Under the pieces are notes generated by a model. That model was not told the DNA's origin. It saw only the letters and a list, made by a program, of their open reading frames with translations, and made no database searches. From Gammaproteobacteria bacterium (lineage in GTDB: Bacteria; Pseudomonadota; Gammaproteobacteria; Arenicellales; Poriferihabitantaceae), in NCBI GenBank assembly GCA_009839585.1, contig VXPI01000346.1, positions 1,931-11,830 on the forward strand: a stretch of DNA of 9,900 bases, in the 5' to 3' direction. Of this stretch, positions 7,830-9,900 are shown one piece after another (position 1 is the first letter of the stretch; each line of letters starts with the position of its first letter). Made by a program: the position numbers and the translations under genes.

Positions 7830-9070
7830 CCTATGTTATCGTGGGTTCGGGCCCGGCGGGGGTCGTAGCGGCGGAAACCATCTGCAAACTTGACCCCAAC
7901 AGCCAAGTGGTGATGGTTGGTGATGAGCCAGATCCACCGTACTCCCGTATGGCCATTCCCTACCTGCTCATCAACAATATTGATGAGCAGGGAACGTACC
8001 TGAGGAAGGATCCGGAACATTTCGACAACGCCATCAAGCACATGCATGGGGTTGCCGAGTCGGTTGATGTTGAGGCGAAAACCCTGCACCTCGCCGATGG
8101 CCAGAAAATCGACTATGAGGCGCTGTTGGCTTCAACCGGCTCCAAGCCGATTCTTCCGCCAGTACCGGGTATCGATGGTGAACGGGTTACCACCTGCTGG
8201 ACCCTGGAGGATGCCCGGAAAATCACCGCAACACTGAAGCCTGGCGCCTCGGTGGTGTTGATTGGCGCCGGGTTTATCGGCTGCATCATCCTTGAGGCAC
8301 TGGTCTCCTCCGGTGCTAATCTGACAGTGATCGAGATGGGAGACAGAATGGTCCCGCGAATGCTCAATGAAACCAGCGGAGAGCTGCTGAAGAAATGGTG
8401 TCAGGAAAAAGGCGTCAATGTGATGACCAGCGCACAGGTTGAGTCCATCGAGCATCATTCGGACAAGGCGGTTGTCAACATTAGCGGTGATCGACATGTT
8501 GACGCAGAACTGGTGATTTCTGCTGCCGGGGTTCGTGCCAATGCTGATTTTCTGGAAGGAACCGGAGTAGAGATGAAAAACGGAGCAGTAGCGGTAGATC
8601 GACACATGTGCTCATCGGTGCCGGGTATCTATGCAGCCGGCGATGCCGCCTGTGGTCTTGATTTCTCGACCGGCGATTTCTCGGTACAGGCGGTTCAGCC
8701 GACCGCTGTAGAGCATGGCCGGATTGCAGCAGCCAACATGGTCAGGCACGGATCAGTCCTGCATCAGGGCTGCATCAACATGAATGTGCTGGATACCATT
8801 GGCCTCATTTCCGTCTCATACGGTCAGTGGCAAGGGGTTGAAGGTGGGGACCATACATCACTTCTGGATCGTGACCGGTTTCGCTATATCAACCTCCAGT
8901 TTGATGAAGACATGCTGATCGGTGCCAATACTCTGGGTATCACACAACATATCGGCATATTGCGTGGGTTGATTCAAGGGCAATTCAATCTGGGTAAATG
9001 GAAACAGCGCCTGATGGACAATCCGATGTTGCTCATGGAAGCTTATCTGGCTGCAACACAGGGAGCCTGA
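7826..9070 (+). CDS. aorC: FAD-dependent NAD(P)H oxidoreductase subunit of the aldehyde oxidoreductase complex
   Basis: A 414-residue two-dinucleotide-binding flavoprotein. The FAD-binding GSGPAG is at 7-12, the NAD(P)-binding GAGFIG at 147-152, and the second FAD motif GIYAAGDAA at 267-275. After the second Rossmann motif the beta strand ends in VIE with Glu170, and an acidic residue there usually favours NADH over NADPH. The C-terminal domain (about 310-414) has no extra iron-sulfur motif, so electrons must come from the polyferredoxin. The ATG overlaps the upstream stop in ATGA and has only a poor Shine-Dalgarno, which suggests coupled translation and stoichiometric assembly. By analogy with Aromatoleum AorC it would join aldehyde oxidation to NAD+ reduction. 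An unrelated rubredoxin- or nitrite-reductase-type flavoprotein is less likely given the position. Confidence 0.9.
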   Translation: MTYVIVGSGPAGVVAAETICKLDPNSQVVMVGDEPDPPYSRMAIPYLLINNIDEQGTYLRKDPEHFDNAIKHMHGVAESVDVEAKTLHLADGQKIDYEALLASTGSKPILPPVPGIDGERVTTCWTLEDARKITATLKPGASVVLIGAGFIGCIILEALVSSGANLTVIEMGDRMVPRMLNETSGELLKKWCQEKGVNVMTSAQVESIEHHSDKAVVNISGDRHVDAELVISAAGVRANADFLEGTGVEMKNGAVAVDRHMCSSVPGIYAAGDAACGLDFSTGDFSVQAVQPTAVEHGRIAAANMVRHGSVLHQGCINMNVLDTIGLISVSYGQWQGVEGGDHTSLLDRDRFRYINLQFDEDMLIGANTLGITQHIGILRGLIQGQFNLGKWKQRLMDNPMLLMEAYLAATQGA

Positions 9071-9103
9071 ATATCGGATACTGGATCTTCCGGATGCCGC
9101 ACT

Positions 9104-9352
9104 ATGAATGTAACATTCAAGTTGTTCGCTTCATTGGCAACATATCTACCCGATGATGCCAAAGACAATGCAGTTGAGATTGAGGTAGGCAGGGACACTA
9201 CGCCGAACCAGCTCATTGAGCGTTTTCGCCTGCCGGAGAGGGAAGTGCATCTGGTCCTGAAAAACGGGGTGTTTCTGCAACCATTTGACAGAAATACCCC
9301 GCTTGAACACCAGGACGTTCTGGCGATTTGGCCTCCGGTGGCGGGGGGATGA
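9104..9352 (+). CDS. MoaD/ThiS-like sulfur carrier protein of the aor operon
   Basis: An 82-residue beta-grasp protein. It starts with NVTFKLFASLATYLP and ends in AIWPPVAGG, so the C-terminal Gly81-Gly82 that becomes adenylated and thiocarboxylated in MoaD/ThiS is intact. Family size is about 80-90 residues. MoaD supplies sulfur for the dithiolene of molybdopterin, the organic ligand of the Mo and W cofactors, so a copy in an AOR operon probably serves the tungsten bispyranopterin. It follows the FAD subunit gene after 33 bases, with only a weak ribosome site (GGAT region). Its stop overlaps the next start in ATGA. A specialised role in AOR maturation rather than general molybdopterin synthesis is inference; no MoaE is seen in the window. 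Confidence 0.88.
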   Translation: MNVTFKLFASLATYLPDDAKDNAVEIEVGRDTTPNQLIERFRLPEREVHLVLKNGVFLQPFDRNTPLEHQDVLAIWPPVAGG

Positions 9353-9651
9353 GGGACAAAATTCCCCTGAAGTATCATGCGGAAATGGGGTATTCCAGAG
9401 AGGAACTGCTACGGGAAATCCACAACGCTGTCGCACCCTACCCAGTCACCATGCAGGAAGACGGAGTTATGGTCATGCGTCTTGATGGACGCTCTGCGAT
9501 ACTCAAAATCAGCAATGACCGGAGCCGCACTCTCGGTGCATTGACCTTGCCGGTCATCGACGTGACGATTCATTTTGAGAATTTTACCGAACAACAGTAC
9601 AAAGAGTTTGTTGAGAGGTTTAGAATTCGTCTGCAAAGAGGAGGTGGCTAA
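9349..9651 (+). CDS. uncharacterised 100-residue protein between two MoaD-like genes
   Basis: Not recognised. It starts in the ATGA overlap with the MoaD-like gene, with a G-rich stretch (GGCGGGGGG) immediately ahead, so I prefer ATG 9349 over an in-frame ATG at 9328 inside the upstream gene. The 100-residue product is soluble, charged and without cysteines or membrane segments. It appears as a helix (about 13-28), three or four beta strands (34-79, including GVMVMRL and PVIDVTIHF) and a C-terminal helix (84-96, TEQQYKEFVERFRI). It ends in Arg-Gly-Gly-Gly. The last codons also serve as the Shine-Dalgarno of the next gene, which may explain the glycines. Tight placement in the cofactor section of an AOR operon suggests a role in maturation or assembly of the enzyme, but no function is assigned. 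Confidence 0.75.
   Translation: MRDKIPLKYHAEMGYSREELLREIHNAVAPYPVTMQEDGVMVMRLDGRSAILKISNDRSRTLGALTLPVIDVTIHFENFTEQQYKEFVERFRIRLQRGGG
9639..9644 (+). promoter_or_regulatory. Shine-Dalgarno inside a coding end, sets a GTG start
   Basis: AGGAGG, followed by TGG, lies 9 bases before GTG 9654. It is formed by the Arg-Gly-Gly-Gly codons at the end of the upstream gene. It supports the GTG as the true start of the second MoaD-like gene. Confidence 0.8.
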
Positions 9652-9653
9652 AA

Positions 9654-9900
9654 GTGAAAATCACGATCAAATTATTCTCGAGCCTGATGGAATATCTGCC
9701 GCCAGACGCATCGGGTAATGCAATCGAATTGATTGAAAACTCAACACTGACCCCCACAGATATTATCGGGGGCCTGAAAATCCCGAGTGCAGAGGTGAGA
9801 ACCATGATGTTGAACGGTACTTTCCTGCCCGAACAGGAACGGCAAAAACCATTGCAGGATGGCGATGTCCTGTCGGTATGGCCGGCTATCCAGGGACTGT
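9654..9900 (+). CDS. second MoaD/ThiS-like protein (runs off window)
   Basis: Reading from GTG 9654, two bases after the upstream TAA, gives 82 codons to the window edge. The product aligns without gaps to the MoaD-like protein at 9104-9352, with about 33 of 82 identical residues by hand count. Shared blocks include KLF-S-L--YLP, NG-FL near 54-58 and DVL--WP at 71-77. It is therefore a beta-grasp sulfur-carrier paralogue, probably from an old duplication. Where the first protein ends Gly-Gly, this one reads Gly81-Leu82, and base 9900 is a T that could begin a stop codon or a further residue. If it ends here or lacks a downstream Gly-Gly, it could not be thiocarboxylated in the normal way. It may instead be fused to another domain beyond the window. 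Confidence 0.8.
   Translation, partial: MKITIKLFSSLMEYLPPDASGNAIELIENSTLTPTDIIGGLKIPSAEVRTMMLNGTFLPEQERQKPLQDGDVLSVWPAIQGL

Noticed and set aside
8132..8605. 157-codon open frame antisense to the FAD subunit
   Set aside because: Shadow of the flavoprotein frame with no domain-like sequence or ribosome site.

Overview
The window looks like chromosomal DNA from a Proteobacterium, most likely a gammaproteobacterium. The main reasons are a BamC-type outer-membrane lipoprotein, a MacB/LolD-class ABC transporter with a periplasmic AttH/CrtC-like partner, and tightly packed genes. No rRNA, tRNA, CRISPR array, insertion sequence or phage gene was seen. The assignment to a bacterial group is inference.

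Left half (1-5271), all on the minus strand. Read in the direction of transcription, it holds a LolD/MacB-like ATPase (5271-4573), a large double-FtsX permease (4604-2058) and a membrane-anchored AttH/CrtC-like lipocalin-fold protein (2065-923). These three overlap one another and form one translationally coupled operon. After a 247-base gap comes the N-terminal part of a BamC-like lipoprotein (675 to the window edge). The gap carries a perfect 15-bp tandem repeat. The left half therefore has an envelope theme: an ABC machine that probably moves or extracts a hydrophobic or lipid-linked molecule, next to an outer-membrane assembly lipoprotein.

Centre (5272-5484): an AT-rich divergent control region with one candidate promoter per direction and a 15-bp inverted repeat just before the right-hand operon.

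Right half (5485-9900), all on the plus strand. This is a compact aldehyde ferredoxin oxidoreductase operon of the AorABC type. It encodes a polyferredoxin with four [4Fe-4S] sites, the tungsto-/molybdo-bispyranopterin catalytic subunit, and an FAD/NAD(P)H pyridine-nucleotide oxidoreductase. These are followed by a MoaD/ThiS-like sulfur carrier ending in Gly-Gly, an unrecognised 100-residue protein, and a second MoaD-like protein that runs off the window. The expected electron path is aldehyde to W/Mo cofactor, to the [4Fe-4S] chain, to FAD, to NAD+, possibly reversible. The MoaD-like genes suggest dedicated supply or maturation of the pyranopterin dithiolene cofactor.

The least explained part is the right end. 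The two MoaD-like proteins align without gaps over 82 residues, but the second has Leu where the first has its final Gly. The unknown protein between them ends in Gly-Gly-Gly, encoded by codons that also form the Shine-Dalgarno sequence of the next gene.
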